Origin: Desulfobacula sp.
Lineage (GTDB): Bacteria > Desulfobacterota > Desulfobacteria > Desulfobacterales > Desulfobacteraceae
DNA: 34,201 bases
NCBI RefSeq assembly: GCF_030611305.1
Contig: NZ_JAUWQB010000034.1
Coordinates: 1-34,201 of the forward strand
Direction: 5' to 3'
In this document: positions 8,577 to 17,399 of the stretch, piece by piece
Position numbering within the stretch: position 1 is the stretch's first letter
How the letters are laid out: each line of letters begins with the position of its first letter
Notes under the pieces: model-generated
Databases searched by the model: none
What the model was told of the DNA's origin: nothing
What the model saw: only the letters and a program-made list of their open reading frames with translations
Program-made: the position numbers and the translations under genes

Positions 8577-10886
8577 TCAATATATATGATTTTCATACAC
8601 CAGATCGTCTTCATGCGCATCAAGCACAGGAAAGGATAAAATAAAGACAGCCCCCCCCTGCTCTGATCTTTCTATCTGGACCAAACCTGCGCACTCTTTG
8701 ATAATGCCATAGCTGATAGACAGCCCGAGACCAGTCCCTTTTCCAACCTCCTTGGTGGTAAAAAAAGGTTCGAACAGCTTATCCGCAGCCTCTTTTTGAA
8801 TCCCTGTGCCCGTATCATGTATCTCAATGATGACCCTATCATCGGTCAAGCGTGTGAGAATGGTGATCCTGTCATTATCATCCGGTCTTGTGCCCTCTTT
8901 TTCCCATTTTTCCTCTATGGCATCTTTTGCATTAATGACAAGATTGATAAACACCTGCTCAAGCCTGTCAGGATCGGCCAGTATTTCCGGCAATGCCTCA
9001 TTTTTATCCCAGATAACATCAATGCCATGAATTTTAAGTTGCTGGTTAAACATTTCAAATGTCCTTTGAAGCACATCATTTATACGTATCCGGGCAAGGT
9101 TGACTTCTGACTTCCTTGCAAACTGACGCATATGATGGATGATTTTTTCAGCGCGATCCACATTATTGTCAATCTTTGAAATAAGTTTATTAAAAATCTC
9201 TTTCTCTATTTTTTCATTTTTCCTCATCTTCTTTATACAAAAACTGCTGGATGATTTAATAACTGATAAAGGCTGGTTCAATTCATGGGCAATACCGGTT
9301 GACATTTCACCCAGGGTAGCCATTTTGCTTGCATGCATTAGATGCTGCTCCGTTTCAAGACGTTTGGTAATATCATTAATGGTTACAAGAAGTACTTTTC
9401 TGTCCGAATATTTGGATGGCGACACCCACATATCAACATAGATGAACCGGTTATTTTTAACAAGATGCTTCACCTTGTTAACCTCCTGGCCGGATTTCAT
9501 TTTCTTGATCAGTTCTTTTTTTTCCGCTTCGATAAAAAAGTCGGAAAATAATTTCTTTAATAAATTCCCTTTGTAATAGCCATATACTTCAACCGCTTTG
9601 ATATTGCAGTCACGGATTTCAAATGTTTGAAGATCCACAACAAACACTGGATTGGAAATATTATTAAATATGGCATGGTATTTTTCCTCTGATCGTTGAA
9701 GTTCTTTTTCAAGCCGACGTCTTAGGGTGATATCAATACTCATCTCCATGGCTGCAACGATGTTTCCCTCAGCGTCCTTCACAGGGGATGTGATAAACAT
9801 CCAGTGATTTTTTCCACCGTTCTTACCCGTCCCTTCTGCTTCGCCATAATGGGATTTTCCATCCACAAAGGTTTTTTCAACCGGGCAATCCGTACATTTT
9901 TCTTCCAGTCCCTTATAGGCAAGATAACAATGAGATCCGGGCTTTGGATCAAATCTCTCTTTAAATACCCTGTTCCATGCTTTCAACCTGTACTCTTTGT
10001 CCTGAACTGTAATCATGCAGGGCACAGTTTCAAAGAGAGACTGGTATTCGTTTCTCTGTTTTTTCAGTTCTGCCTGGTCAAGTCCGATCTGGGTGCCCAT
10101 TGTTTTTATGGCTTTGCCAAGAAGCCCGATTTCATAATCCTTTCCAACATCAATCTTCTCATTGTAATGACCTTCTGCAATCCTCCTGGTACCATCAACC
10201 AGTTTGCTAATCGGTTTTTTTACAAATTGTAAACTGAAAAAAAAGATGATCATCGATGTGATCAAAATGGTGAAAAAAGCAAATTTTATCATCCCTCTTT
10301 TAATGTTCAATATCTGACGGTCTGCCTGCTCGAGGGAGACGACCACATCAAGGGTGCCCAGTATCTTTTGATGCTCAGGATGGAAATGGCACTTAGTGGC
10401 ACAGCCGGACTCGTTGCAGATGGGCTGGACAATCCCTAAAAACCTGTTGCCTTTTTCTGATTCAAAAAACCGGGTTCTTTTTTGAATACCGATGCGAGCC
10501 GGCGGCGGGTCCTGCTGATGACAGATGTCACAGGCCACTTCCTTGATATCAACATTTTTATCAATCTCTTCTTTCTGGTTGGTAAATTTTATCTGACCTT
10601 CTTTATTATATATCCTGATATTCTCTATTCCCGGCTGGGTGGCAATATTATTTATTATCTGTGTAATTTCATCCCTTGAGTTCAGCATCATGGCATAATG
10701 GGTGCTAAGCTTGATAGAGCTTGTCAGCCTGTCCGTGCTGGCAATGACATTATTCATGATCTGGGTCTTGATATTATTGATATTAAAATAAGCCCAGGCA
10801 GATATGGAGAGAATAACTGTCAACCCGACAGAAACAATCAGCTTTGAAACAAGGCTGTGTTTTAGATATTTTATAAAATTACTCAT
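8577..10886 (-). CDS. Membrane histidine kinase with periplasmic heme-c motif and two PAS domains
   Basis: 769 residues. A first membrane segment (about 15-35) and a second (about 200-221) enclose a periplasmic sensor region. That region contains CDICH (119-123), a canonical covalent heme-c motif, and a second Cys-rich stretch CNESGCATKCHFHPEH (157-172) with a non-canonical CX3CH. HAMP (about 220-270), two PAS domains (about 280-390 and 400-510) and a kinase core follow, with His534 in GIAHELNQPL, an N-box in NLVINAKDAI, DTGTGI and GKGTGLGLSI. The first PAS carries a Cys cluster (C320, C331, C334). A redox or gas-responsive kinase is the natural reading. Its start overlaps the hdrB stop by ATGA, coupling it to the Hdr genes, and the next gene is a receiver-kinase. 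Heme attachment is inferred from the motif only. Confidence 0.88.
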   Translation of the reverse strand: MSNFIKYLKHSLVSKLIVSVGLTVILSISAWAYFNINNIKTQIMNNVIASTDRLTSSIKLSTHYAMMLNSRDEITQIINNIATQPGIENIRIYNKEGQIKFTNQKEEIDKNVDIKEVACDICHQQDPPPARIGIQKRTRFFESEKGNRFLGIVQPICNESGCATKCHFHPEHQKILGTLDVVVSLEQADRQILNIKRGMIKFAFFTILITSMIIFFFSLQFVKKPISKLVDGTRRIAEGHYNEKIDVGKDYEIGLLGKAIKTMGTQIGLDQAELKKQRNEYQSLFETVPCMITVQDKEYRLKAWNRVFKERFDPKPGSHCYLAYKGLEEKCTDCPVEKTFVDGKSHYGEAEGTGKNGGKNHWMFITSPVKDAEGNIVAAMEMSIDITLRRRLEKELQRSEEKYHAIFNNISNPVFVVDLQTFEIRDCNIKAVEVYGYYKGNLLKKLFSDFFIEAEKKELIKKMKSGQEVNKVKHLVKNNRFIYVDMWVSPSKYSDRKVLLVTINDITKRLETEQHLMHASKMATLGEMSTGIAHELNQPLSVIKSSSSFCIKKMRKNEKIEKEIFNKLISKIDNNVDRAEKIIHHMRQFARKSEVNLARIRINDVLQRTFEMFNQQLKIHGIDVIWDKNEALPEILADPDRLEQVFINLVINAKDAIEEKWEKEGTRPDDNDRITILTRLTDDRVIIEIHDTGTGIQKEAADKLFEPFFTTKEVGKGTGLGLSISYGIIKECAGLVQIERSEQGGAVFILSFPVLDAHEDDLVYENHIY

Positions 10887-11749
10887 ACCCTCGCTTTTAT
10901 CAATCTCCCTGGATTTGACAGATTTAAATCCAGACGGACATCATTTTGGGTCTTTCCCATGGCAAGTCCTAAAAATTGTGGAAGGAACAGAACCGGAATT
11001 TCAAGATCAATCCCTTCTTTATGAGATATCTTTTTCTGGCTGCTTTCAAGGTTCATCTGGCACATGGGACATACGGTCAAAATGGCATCAGCCCCTTTTG
11101 CAGATTTTAAAATTCTTCCCACAAGCACCATGCCTGCTTCCGGTTTTGTGCTGGTATTGGATGCGCCACAACACTGAGCGCCCATATCCCATTCAAATGA
11201 CTGTGCCCCTGTTGCTCGTATCAATTCATCCATGGAATGAGGATCTTCGGGATCATCAAAAATGGTAAAAGGTCTTAAACACTGGCATCCATAATACGGT
11301 GCAACGGTAAGACCCGACAATTTATTTTGAGAAGTTTCTTTAATTGTCTCGATATCGATATCATTTGACAGAACATCCAGAAGGTGCCTTACTATCACAT
11401 CCCCTTTTAAAACAAGATCTTCCTGGGCAAGTACACTATTAATTTTTCTCAGCAGATCCTTGTCATTTTTAATAGCCTCTTCGACCTTTTTAAGATTCAG
11501 GTAACAGGCACTGCAGGGCACAAGGATCTGGTTTGAACTGTTCATTTTTTCGGCAAGGGCAAGATTTCTTGCCGGGAGCACATAGGACAACAGATGACTC
11601 TGGGACTCGGCTGCGGTGGCACCACAGCAGGTCCAATCCTCAATCTCCGAAAGTTGAACATCCACAGCTTCCATTAATACTTTTGTGGAAATATCATATT
11701 CAGCAGAGGTTCCTTCCAAAGAACAGCCCGGATAATATAAGTATTTCAT
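10883..11749 (-). CDS. hdrB: Heterodisulfide reductase subunit B-like protein
   Basis: 288 residues with both complete CCG domains that bind the noncubane [4Fe-4S] clusters in HdrB. The first has C9, C41-C42 and C79/C82 (C-X31-CC-X36-CXXC). The second has C155, C193-C194 and C227/C230. HdrB is where disulfide substrates are reduced in methanogens. In sulfate reducers, which lack CoM-CoB, the physiological substrate is unsettled. The start has GGAGG 6 nt upstream, inside the end of hdrC, and the stop overlaps the following kinase by ATGA. With HdrC and the two HdrA-like proteins upstream it would make a soluble electron-transfer complex. All ligands are present, so the protein is likely functional. 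Confidence 0.93.
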   Translation of the reverse strand: MKYLYYPGCSLEGTSAEYDISTKVLMEAVDVQLSEIEDWTCCGATAAESQSHLLSYVLPARNLALAEKMNSSNQILVPCSACYLNLKKVEEAIKNDKDLLRKINSVLAQEDLVLKGDVIVRHLLDVLSNDIDIETIKETSQNKLSGLTVAPYYGCQCLRPFTIFDDPEDPHSMDELIRATGAQSFEWDMGAQCCGASNTSTKPEAGMVLVGRILKSAKGADAILTVCPMCQMNLESSQKKISHKEGIDLEIPVLFLPQFLGLAMGKTQNDVRLDLNLSNPGRLIKARV

Positions 11750-11750
11750 C

Positions 11751-12296
11751 TCATTCCTCCAGTTCCGCCACTTTTTTAAACAATGCAGTTAACTTACCTT
11801 TGCGGCCAAAGGAAAATTCAGGCCGAATCTTTCCTTTGGCAAGCAGCTTAATTCCTAAGGATGCATAGGCAAATGGAATCACAGGATTTTTCATTGAAAT
11901 AAAATAATTGGTCATAAATTCCATCTCCTTGACCCTGCCATGGTTTTTAACACTGTTTAAAAAGGCTTCGTAAAAAAGCGAAGATCGTCGAAACTGTTTT
12001 AATCTCAATTTTGATGCCACCTGCTTTAACTGACTCATGGCATTTGTTAATTCAAGCCCCCTTGGACATCTTAAGGTGCAGTAATAGCAGGATGAACACA
12101 TAATAAAAGATTTACTTGAAAAAAGTTGGTCTACATGATCTGTCATCAGCAACCGCCACATATGTCTGGGAGTAATGTCCATAAATTCAATATTCGGGCA
12201 GGAAGCCGTACAGGTACCGCATTGAATGCATGTCTGTATCATCGTCTTGATCGTCTCGGTCTGTTCCAAATAACCTTTATTATTTGCCTGGCCCAT
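11751..12296 (-). CDS. hdrC: Heterodisulfide reductase subunit C-like ferredoxin
   Basis: A 181-residue protein with two [4Fe-4S] motifs, CIQCGTCTASCP (C23, C26, C29, C33) and CSSCYYCTLRCP (C67, C70, C73, C77), and a helical C-terminal part, as in HdrC. It would pass electrons between HdrA and HdrB. I prefer the ATG at 12296 to the adjacent GTG at 12299; a GGGGAAAGG purine block lies just upstream. It is separated from hdrB by 1 nt, so the two are surely co-translated. I see no transmembrane segment, so this is the soluble HdrABC type, not the membrane HdrDE type. Confidence 0.92.
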   Translation of the reverse strand: MGQANNKGYLEQTETIKTMIQTCIQCGTCTASCPNIEFMDITPRHMWRLLMTDHVDQLFSSKSFIMCSSCYYCTLRCPRGLELTNAMSQLKQVASKLRLKQFRRSSLFYEAFLNSVKNHGRVKEMEFMTNYFISMKNPVIPFAYASLGIKLLAKGKIRPEFSFGRKGKLTALFKKVAELEE

Positions 12297-12344
12297 CACC
12301 TTTCCCCTTTATATTTTTTCATTCTCAACAATCATTTGAAAATA

Positions 12345-15300
12345 TCACGACACTGCCATATCAATTGAATCAAGCATCAGCCGCATGTCAAGCCCCTCTA
12401 AAACAGCAGAACCGCTTGGACAGACAGCTGCACACACTCCACATCCCTGACAGGCCGCAGGATCGATCACAATTCTTTCCTCTATACTGTCAACAAAACG
12501 GGCACCATAGGGACAGGTATCAACACACATTTCACACATACTGCAAGTCGCTGTACGAGTATCTGCAACAATTTTTCCAGAGACCAGCCGTTCATGGGAA
12601 AGAATTCGTATGGCCCTGATTGCTGCAGCCTCGGCTGTTACCACAGCCTCTTCAATGGTACATGGTTTTAATGATAATCCACAGGAAAAGACCCTGTAGT
12701 TCATACTGTCAACAGGTCGAAATTTTGAATCTGCTTCCTTGAAAAAATGGAATGTATCCAAGGATGCTCCATATTGATCAGCCAGTGCCTTTGGAAGATC
12801 CGGCAGAATTCCAGTGGCATGAATAACGTAATCAGCCTCGATCTCAACCGGCATATCAAGTAAAAGATCACGGGTTTTGACAAGCACCTTGTCTTCCTGC
12901 ATTTGGGTCAAAGGTTTGTCTGCAGAATCGTATTGGAAAAAAATCACTCCGCTATTTTTTGCATTGGTATAATATTGTTCATAAAACCCATAACTCATCA
13001 TGTCCCTGTAAAGAATATAAACCTGGATATCAGGATTCTTTTCTTTAAGAAAAAGTGCATTTTTCAAGGCCCTGATGCAACAGACCCTGGAACAGTAGTT
13101 ACGTTTTTCATCTCTTGTTCCTGAGCACTGGATCATCACAACGGTTTCCAATTTTTCCGGATCAATCTTTTGGTCTTGAACACCCATCTCAAATTCTTTC
13201 TGGGTCAGCTCTTTTTGCTGCGGATCATCCGCATCCACCTCAAGTGGTGCCTGGCCTCCCCCTGTGGCCAGGATAGTTACCCCGTGAAGAATTGTTTCGC
13301 CCGGATCCTTTGGTTCATCCTCTTTTTTTAAAAGAGTGGAAAATTCTCCCGGATGCTGTCCTGTGCTTTCAGTCTTTGTCTTTTTGTGGATCGTAACCTG
13401 GTTATGGAATTCAAGTTCTTTTACTTTTTCATCCAGATACGCCTGAATATCCAGGCCGTCAACGGTTTTGTCCATCCACAACAGATTGCCGCCAATGGTA
13501 TCATCTTTTTCAACCAGATCTACATGATATCCACAGTCTGCAATTGACAGGGCTGCCGTGATGCCGGCAATACCGCCTCCAATGACCAAGGCATTCTGAT
13601 TTGATTCAAGTCGTTCTTTAGGCACGGGATTTTTAAACCTGGCCTTTGATATCAGGATTTTCAACTCTCGTTCAATCCGCTGGGTCATTTCGGGGATTTG
13701 TGAATCCGGGTATTGCTTTAAAATTGAAATAATGTCCAGAGTTTCCACAAGGCTTGAATGAAGCCCTGATTCCTTTCCAAGTTCCTTAATCCTCTGTTTG
13801 TAAATACAGGGCAGACATGCTCCCAGAACAAGCCGGTTGGGATTTGTTTTTTGAATCATGTCAACTAAGGTTTTCTTTCCTTCATCCGTACAGAGTTTAT
13901 CCATTATTTCAACGGATTTATTTTCCGGAATTCTGTTCAAATCCAATTTCAAACTCTCAACATCAAGCGTTTGAGTAAGATCGCTGCCGCAAGAGCACAA
14001 CACCGTTAAAATTTTTGGATTTTCCCTTGCCAACACCGCCAAACCATTCAGATCAGTTTCATCCATATCTATTGCATGTGCATCAATTGTCTTCTTACCC
14101 GCCTCATGCATGATTTTACAGGCCCCAAGGGCTGCTGCTGAAGCACAGGTAACAGATTCGCTGATATCTTTGAGCCCTGAAAGAGATCCGCCGGATAAAA
14201 TCCCTTTCCTTGAAGTTTTGATCATTGAAAAAGGAGTAGTTTCAATAAATCCCCATGGGTTGATGATCATATCATTTTTTAATGCAAGCTCTGTCATTTG
14301 TTTGGCCGGTCTCTGACCCGTCGCCAGCACCACCAAATCAAAATCATCCTCATGGATATTTCCCTGCATATCCACATACCTTGCCAAAAGACTGCCGTCA
14401 TCTTTTTTAAGATCTTCATCAAGTGAATGAATCCTTGCCCTGACAAATCTGATCTGATTTTCTTCCCGGGCTTTTAGTCTATAGTCATCAAAAGATTTGC
14501 CAATAGTTCTCATATCCATATAAAAAAGCGTGGTCTCAAGGTCCTGGCCAAACTTTTCTTTGGCAAGAATAGCCTCTTTTATGGAAATCATGCAGCAGAC
14601 ACTGGAACAAAATCCGGCACCTGTTTGGACATCGCGAGATCCCACGCATTGAAACCAGGCAATTTTTCTTACAGGTTTACCGGTTTTCGGATGAATTAAT
14701 TTTCCTTTACCAGGCCCTGTACCACTGATGAGTCGTTCAAACTCCATTCCGGTGACAACCCCTGGCAGAACACCGTAACCATAAGGATTCTTACCTAAGT
14801 TCGGTTTGAAAAACTCTGTACCCCCGGCGAGAATCAGGGCATCCACCTGTTCAACCCTTGCTTCGGCAATTTCAAACTCATGATAGACCTTCAGCGTCAT
14901 GGAAATCAGCACATCCGGATCAAAGGGTTTGGTCAAATAATCAAGTGCGCCCTGCTTCATGGCTTCCACAGCCGAGTCAACGGCTGCATAAGCCGTCATC
15001 ATGATGACACAAAGATCATCATTTTTTTCTTTTGCCTTTGCCAGCAACTCGACACCATCCATACCCGGCATCTTGATATCTGTCAGCATCATATTAAACG
15101 GCCTGTCATCCATCAATTCAAGGGCTTTTTGCCCTGAATCCGCTGCTGTTACGGAAAATCCCTCTTCCTTGAGCCATTCTTTCATGGAATCCCGGACAAT
15201 TTTTTCATCGTCCACCACCAGGATCTTAAATTTTTCCCTGTTCTGATCTATGAATTTAATGGCCCCTGTGGGGCATATTTTTTCACACTCTCCGCACCGT

Positions 15301-15797
15301 GTACATGCGGTATAATCAATGGTGTAAGTATTGGAAAAAGACTGGGGGCTTGGAAGATAAACTGCCTTTCTTTTTGTCAGCCCTTCATTGAAAGGATCAT
15401 CAACAAAAACAGGACAAATACGTTCACATTCACCGCACCCCGTGCATAAAGACGGATCAATCAACGAGGGATTTTGTTTAAGGGTTACTTTTAAATCACC
15501 CGGTTCCCCCTCAACAGACATTAATTGTGTTGACAAAAGAATCTCAATATTTTTATGGAAAAGCCCTTTTCTCAGGCAATGCTGGGAGGACTGATCCCTG
15601 TCAAACATGGGCAGCATCCTGCAATACCCGCATTTGGATGTGGGAAACTGGTTATCAAGCTGACATAAAAGACCACCGATGTGATCTGATTGATCGATGA
15701 GCAGAACCTTGTATCCTGTTTCAGCCAGATCCAGTGCAGATCTGATACCGCTTAACCCGGCCCCGGCAACTAATGTTTTACCAATTGCCATATTCAT
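12345..15797 (-). CDS. Tandem HdrA-like flavoprotein with an embedded response-regulator receiver domain
   Basis: 1150 residues, more than 1.5 times a normal HdrA, built of two HdrA-like modules. Module 1 has FAD motif AGAGLSGIRSA (11-21) and ferredoxin motifs CTGCGECERICP (118-129) and CTRCGECEKICP (165-176). A full receiver domain follows (about 191-305) with D196/D197, phospho-acceptor D240 in LTDIKMPG, T268 and K290. The HdrA sequence then resumes at DALILAGGTEF, with CVGSRD and CSSVCC. Module 2 starts with GGGIAGITAA (740-749) and has CSGTRD, CSRVCC, and C-terminal clusters CSMCEMCVDTCP and CQGCGVCAAVCP. The receiver sits exactly between the second ferredoxin motif and the ATG-type flavin strand of module 1, and keeps all catalytic residues. 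I infer phospho-control of electron flow, or output from it. GGAGG lies 4 nt before the ATG. hdrC and hdrB follow. Confidence 0.93.
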   Translation of the reverse strand: MNMAIGKTLVAGAGLSGIRSALDLAETGYKVLLIDQSDHIGGLLCQLDNQFPTSKCGYCRMLPMFDRDQSSQHCLRKGLFHKNIEILLSTQLMSVEGEPGDLKVTLKQNPSLIDPSLCTGCGECERICPVFVDDPFNEGLTKRKAVYLPSPQSFSNTYTIDYTACTRCGECEKICPTGAIKFIDQNREKFKILVVDDEKIVRDSMKEWLKEEGFSVTAADSGQKALELMDDRPFNMMLTDIKMPGMDGVELLAKAKEKNDDLCVIMMTAYAAVDSAVEAMKQGALDYLTKPFDPDVLISMTLKVYHEFEIAEARVEQVDALILAGGTEFFKPNLGKNPYGYGVLPGVVTGMEFERLISGTGPGKGKLIHPKTGKPVRKIAWFQCVGSRDVQTGAGFCSSVCCMISIKEAILAKEKFGQDLETTLFYMDMRTIGKSFDDYRLKAREENQIRFVRARIHSLDEDLKKDDGSLLARYVDMQGNIHEDDFDLVVLATGQRPAKQMTELALKNDMIINPWGFIETTPFSMIKTSRKGILSGGSLSGLKDISESVTCASAAALGACKIMHEAGKKTIDAHAIDMDETDLNGLAVLARENPKILTVLCSCGSDLTQTLDVESLKLDLNRIPENKSVEIMDKLCTDEGKKTLVDMIQKTNPNRLVLGACLPCIYKQRIKELGKESGLHSSLVETLDIISILKQYPDSQIPEMTQRIERELKILISKARFKNPVPKERLESNQNALVIGGGIAGITAALSIADCGYHVDLVEKDDTIGGNLLWMDKTVDGLDIQAYLDEKVKELEFHNQVTIHKKTKTESTGQHPGEFSTLLKKEDEPKDPGETILHGVTILATGGGQAPLEVDADDPQQKELTQKEFEMGVQDQKIDPEKLETVVMIQCSGTRDEKRNYCSRVCCIRALKNALFLKEKNPDIQVYILYRDMMSYGFYEQYYTNAKNSGVIFFQYDSADKPLTQMQEDKVLVKTRDLLLDMPVEIEADYVIHATGILPDLPKALADQYGASLDTFHFFKEADSKFRPVDSMNYRVFSCGLSLKPCTIEEAVVTAEAAAIRAIRILSHERLVSGKIVADTRTATCSMCEMCVDTCPYGARFVDSIEERIVIDPAACQGCGVCAAVCPSGSAVLEGLDMRLMLDSIDMAVS

Positions 15798-15813
15798 TTT
15801 ACCTCCAGAAAAA

Positions 15814-16947
15814 TCATTTTATACCGACGATATCCTCAAACTCTCTCTCGTTGAAAACTGATAAGGGCGGGGGGTCGTTTTCATCTATCCCGGGCGAATA
15901 TTCAAATGCTACCTGGGTAGTTTGAGCCACGCTCTTAAAGACTTCAAAAACATTTATATCGCTGGGACATGCATTTGAACACTGACCGCACCCCACACAG
16001 GCATGACTGATATGGGCCAGCCGGGTGAGATGATAAAAAACCGTATCCGTGGGCAGCTTGACAAGCCCATTTTTCTCTGCCCACTGATGATATTGAACCG
16101 GCTGATGATAAAACACGTCTGTATTAAAGACACACTCTTTGCAATAGCAGACCGGGCACATGTTCCGGCAGTTATAGCAATTGATGCACCGGTCAAAGAA
16201 AGCATTGAGTTTTGAAATACTGTCCGTCTTCTCTGTGATGTCTTCAATCATTGCCTCATTTGCTTTTGAATTCACCTCTTTTATCTGTGTCACCACCTCT
16301 TCCCGCTTTTCCGGCATGGATGTTTGCTGCATATTCAGGCTTTCCAGAATCTTTTGGCCTGCCTCACTGCCGGATTCCACCATCATACCGTTTGAAAGAT
16401 CAACACCGTGCAGGAGTATATTCATATCCGTGTTGACGGGAAAAGGATTCTCACAGGTATTACAGGCACTGCTGAAATTAAATCCATTAAGGGTTTCATT
16501 CTTTTCTGAAAACACCTTTTGGATATAGGCATCATCTTCCAATGGATCTTTTTCCATATACGCGGTATAATCAGACAATGTCAGTGCTTTGGGGCAATCA
16601 ATCCCTATAAGAATCAATTCCTGCCTGGATCCCTGTTTGAGCTTTATCAGTTCAATAAATGCCCGTATTTCACACGACCGTAACAATACAGCAGTTTTTC
16701 TTCCCGATTCCTTATATGAAAGCCGTGATACCATCCTCCCCGAATTAAGTGGAAAGGCCGGGCTTAACGGCACTGCATTCTCTATTTGAGCCGGATCCGT
16801 CACCAGGGACGGCATTATGGAAGATGAATCTTTTAATCGAACCGGCAAAAAAAGGGCATCAATCTCCTGCATCTCCAGAAGCCGTTTAAAAAACTGGTGC
16901 AAGCCTTTGGTCAGACTGTTATCCTCTTGCTCTATTTTTATCATCAT
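15814..16947 (-). CDS. FrhB/FdhB-like iron-sulfur flavoprotein (F420-hydrogenase/dehydrogenase beta family)
   Basis: 377 residues. The N-terminal half resembles the FrhB/FdhB family, including the LRSCEIRAFIEL stretch (about 89-100) and the ACNTCENPF segment. A linker leads to C-terminal clusters CINCYNCRNMCPVCYCKEC (254-272) and CVGCGQCSNACP (317-328). Members of this family pass electrons between a flavin-bound cofactor and Fe-S clusters. In sulfate reducers they accompany Hdr or formate dehydrogenase genes, and the true electron donor is often unknown. Here the protein lies between MvhD and the receiver-HdrA, with gaps of 19 and 16 nt. It is a candidate entry point for electrons because no hydrogenase or formate dehydrogenase large subunit is encoded nearby. 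The start is ATG at 16947 (an ATG follows directly). Confidence 0.82.
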   Translation of the reverse strand: MMIKIEQEDNSLTKGLHQFFKRLLEMQEIDALFLPVRLKDSSSIMPSLVTDPAQIENAVPLSPAFPLNSGRMVSRLSYKESGRKTAVLLRSCEIRAFIELIKLKQGSRQELILIGIDCPKALTLSDYTAYMEKDPLEDDAYIQKVFSEKNETLNGFNFSSACNTCENPFPVNTDMNILLHGVDLSNGMMVESGSEAGQKILESLNMQQTSMPEKREEVVTQIKEVNSKANEAMIEDITEKTDSISKLNAFFDRCINCYNCRNMCPVCYCKECVFNTDVFYHQPVQYHQWAEKNGLVKLPTDTVFYHLTRLAHISHACVGCGQCSNACPSDINVFEVFKSVAQTTQVAFEYSPGIDENDPPPLSVFNEREFEDIVGIK

Positions 16948-16966
16948 GGCAAAGGTTTCCTTTACA

Positions 16967-17389
16967 TCATATGGCCTTATTCAATCTTGTCTGAGAAGGC
17001 CCCATTTCAATTATTTGATCATTCAGCCGAGTCATGATCTCGGCAAATTCAATGCCGTCGCTGGCACCGATCCAGGTCAACCGCAATCGATCCTTTTCAA
17101 TTCCAAACCGGGGAAGGATTTCCTTTAACAGCTTAATTCTGCGCCTTGCCTTATAGTTTCCATTAATATAGTGGCAGTCTCCCGGATGGCATCCACTGAT
17201 TAAAACACCATCCGCTCCTTCAAGAAATGCCTTGATCACATATTGGGGATCCACCATCCCCGTGCACATGACCCGGATCAGGCGGATATTCGTGGGATAG
17301 GACAATCTTGACGTCCCTGCAAGATCCGCAGCCGTATATGTGCACCAATTGCAAACAAAAGCCACGATGACCGGTTCAAACGTTCCCAT
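16967..17389 (-). CDS. mvhD: MvhD-like [2Fe-2S] subunit (hydrogenase iron-sulfur subunit)
   Basis: 140 residues of the MvhD/FlpD family, which links an electron donor to HdrA. Conserved cysteines occur in FVCNWCTY (C13, C16), VMCTGMVDP (C42) and GCHPGDCHY (C67, C72), and the IGASDGIEFA block near the end is typical. The start at 17389 is set by AGGAG 7 nt upstream; a longer in-frame extension overlapping hdrA has no support. The gene begins 10 nt after the GltD-containing HdrA gene, consistent with a stable HdrA-MvhD contact as in known bifurcating complexes. The catalytic MvhA and MvhG subunits are missing from the window. Confidence 0.9.
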   Translation of the reverse strand: MGTFEPVIVAFVCNWCTYTAADLAGTSRLSYPTNIRLIRVMCTGMVDPQYVIKAFLEGADGVLISGCHPGDCHYINGNYKARRRIKLLKEILPRFGIEKDRLRLTWIGASDGIEFAEIMTRLNDQIIEMGPSQTRLNKAI

Positions 17390-17399
17390 ATTATTCTCC

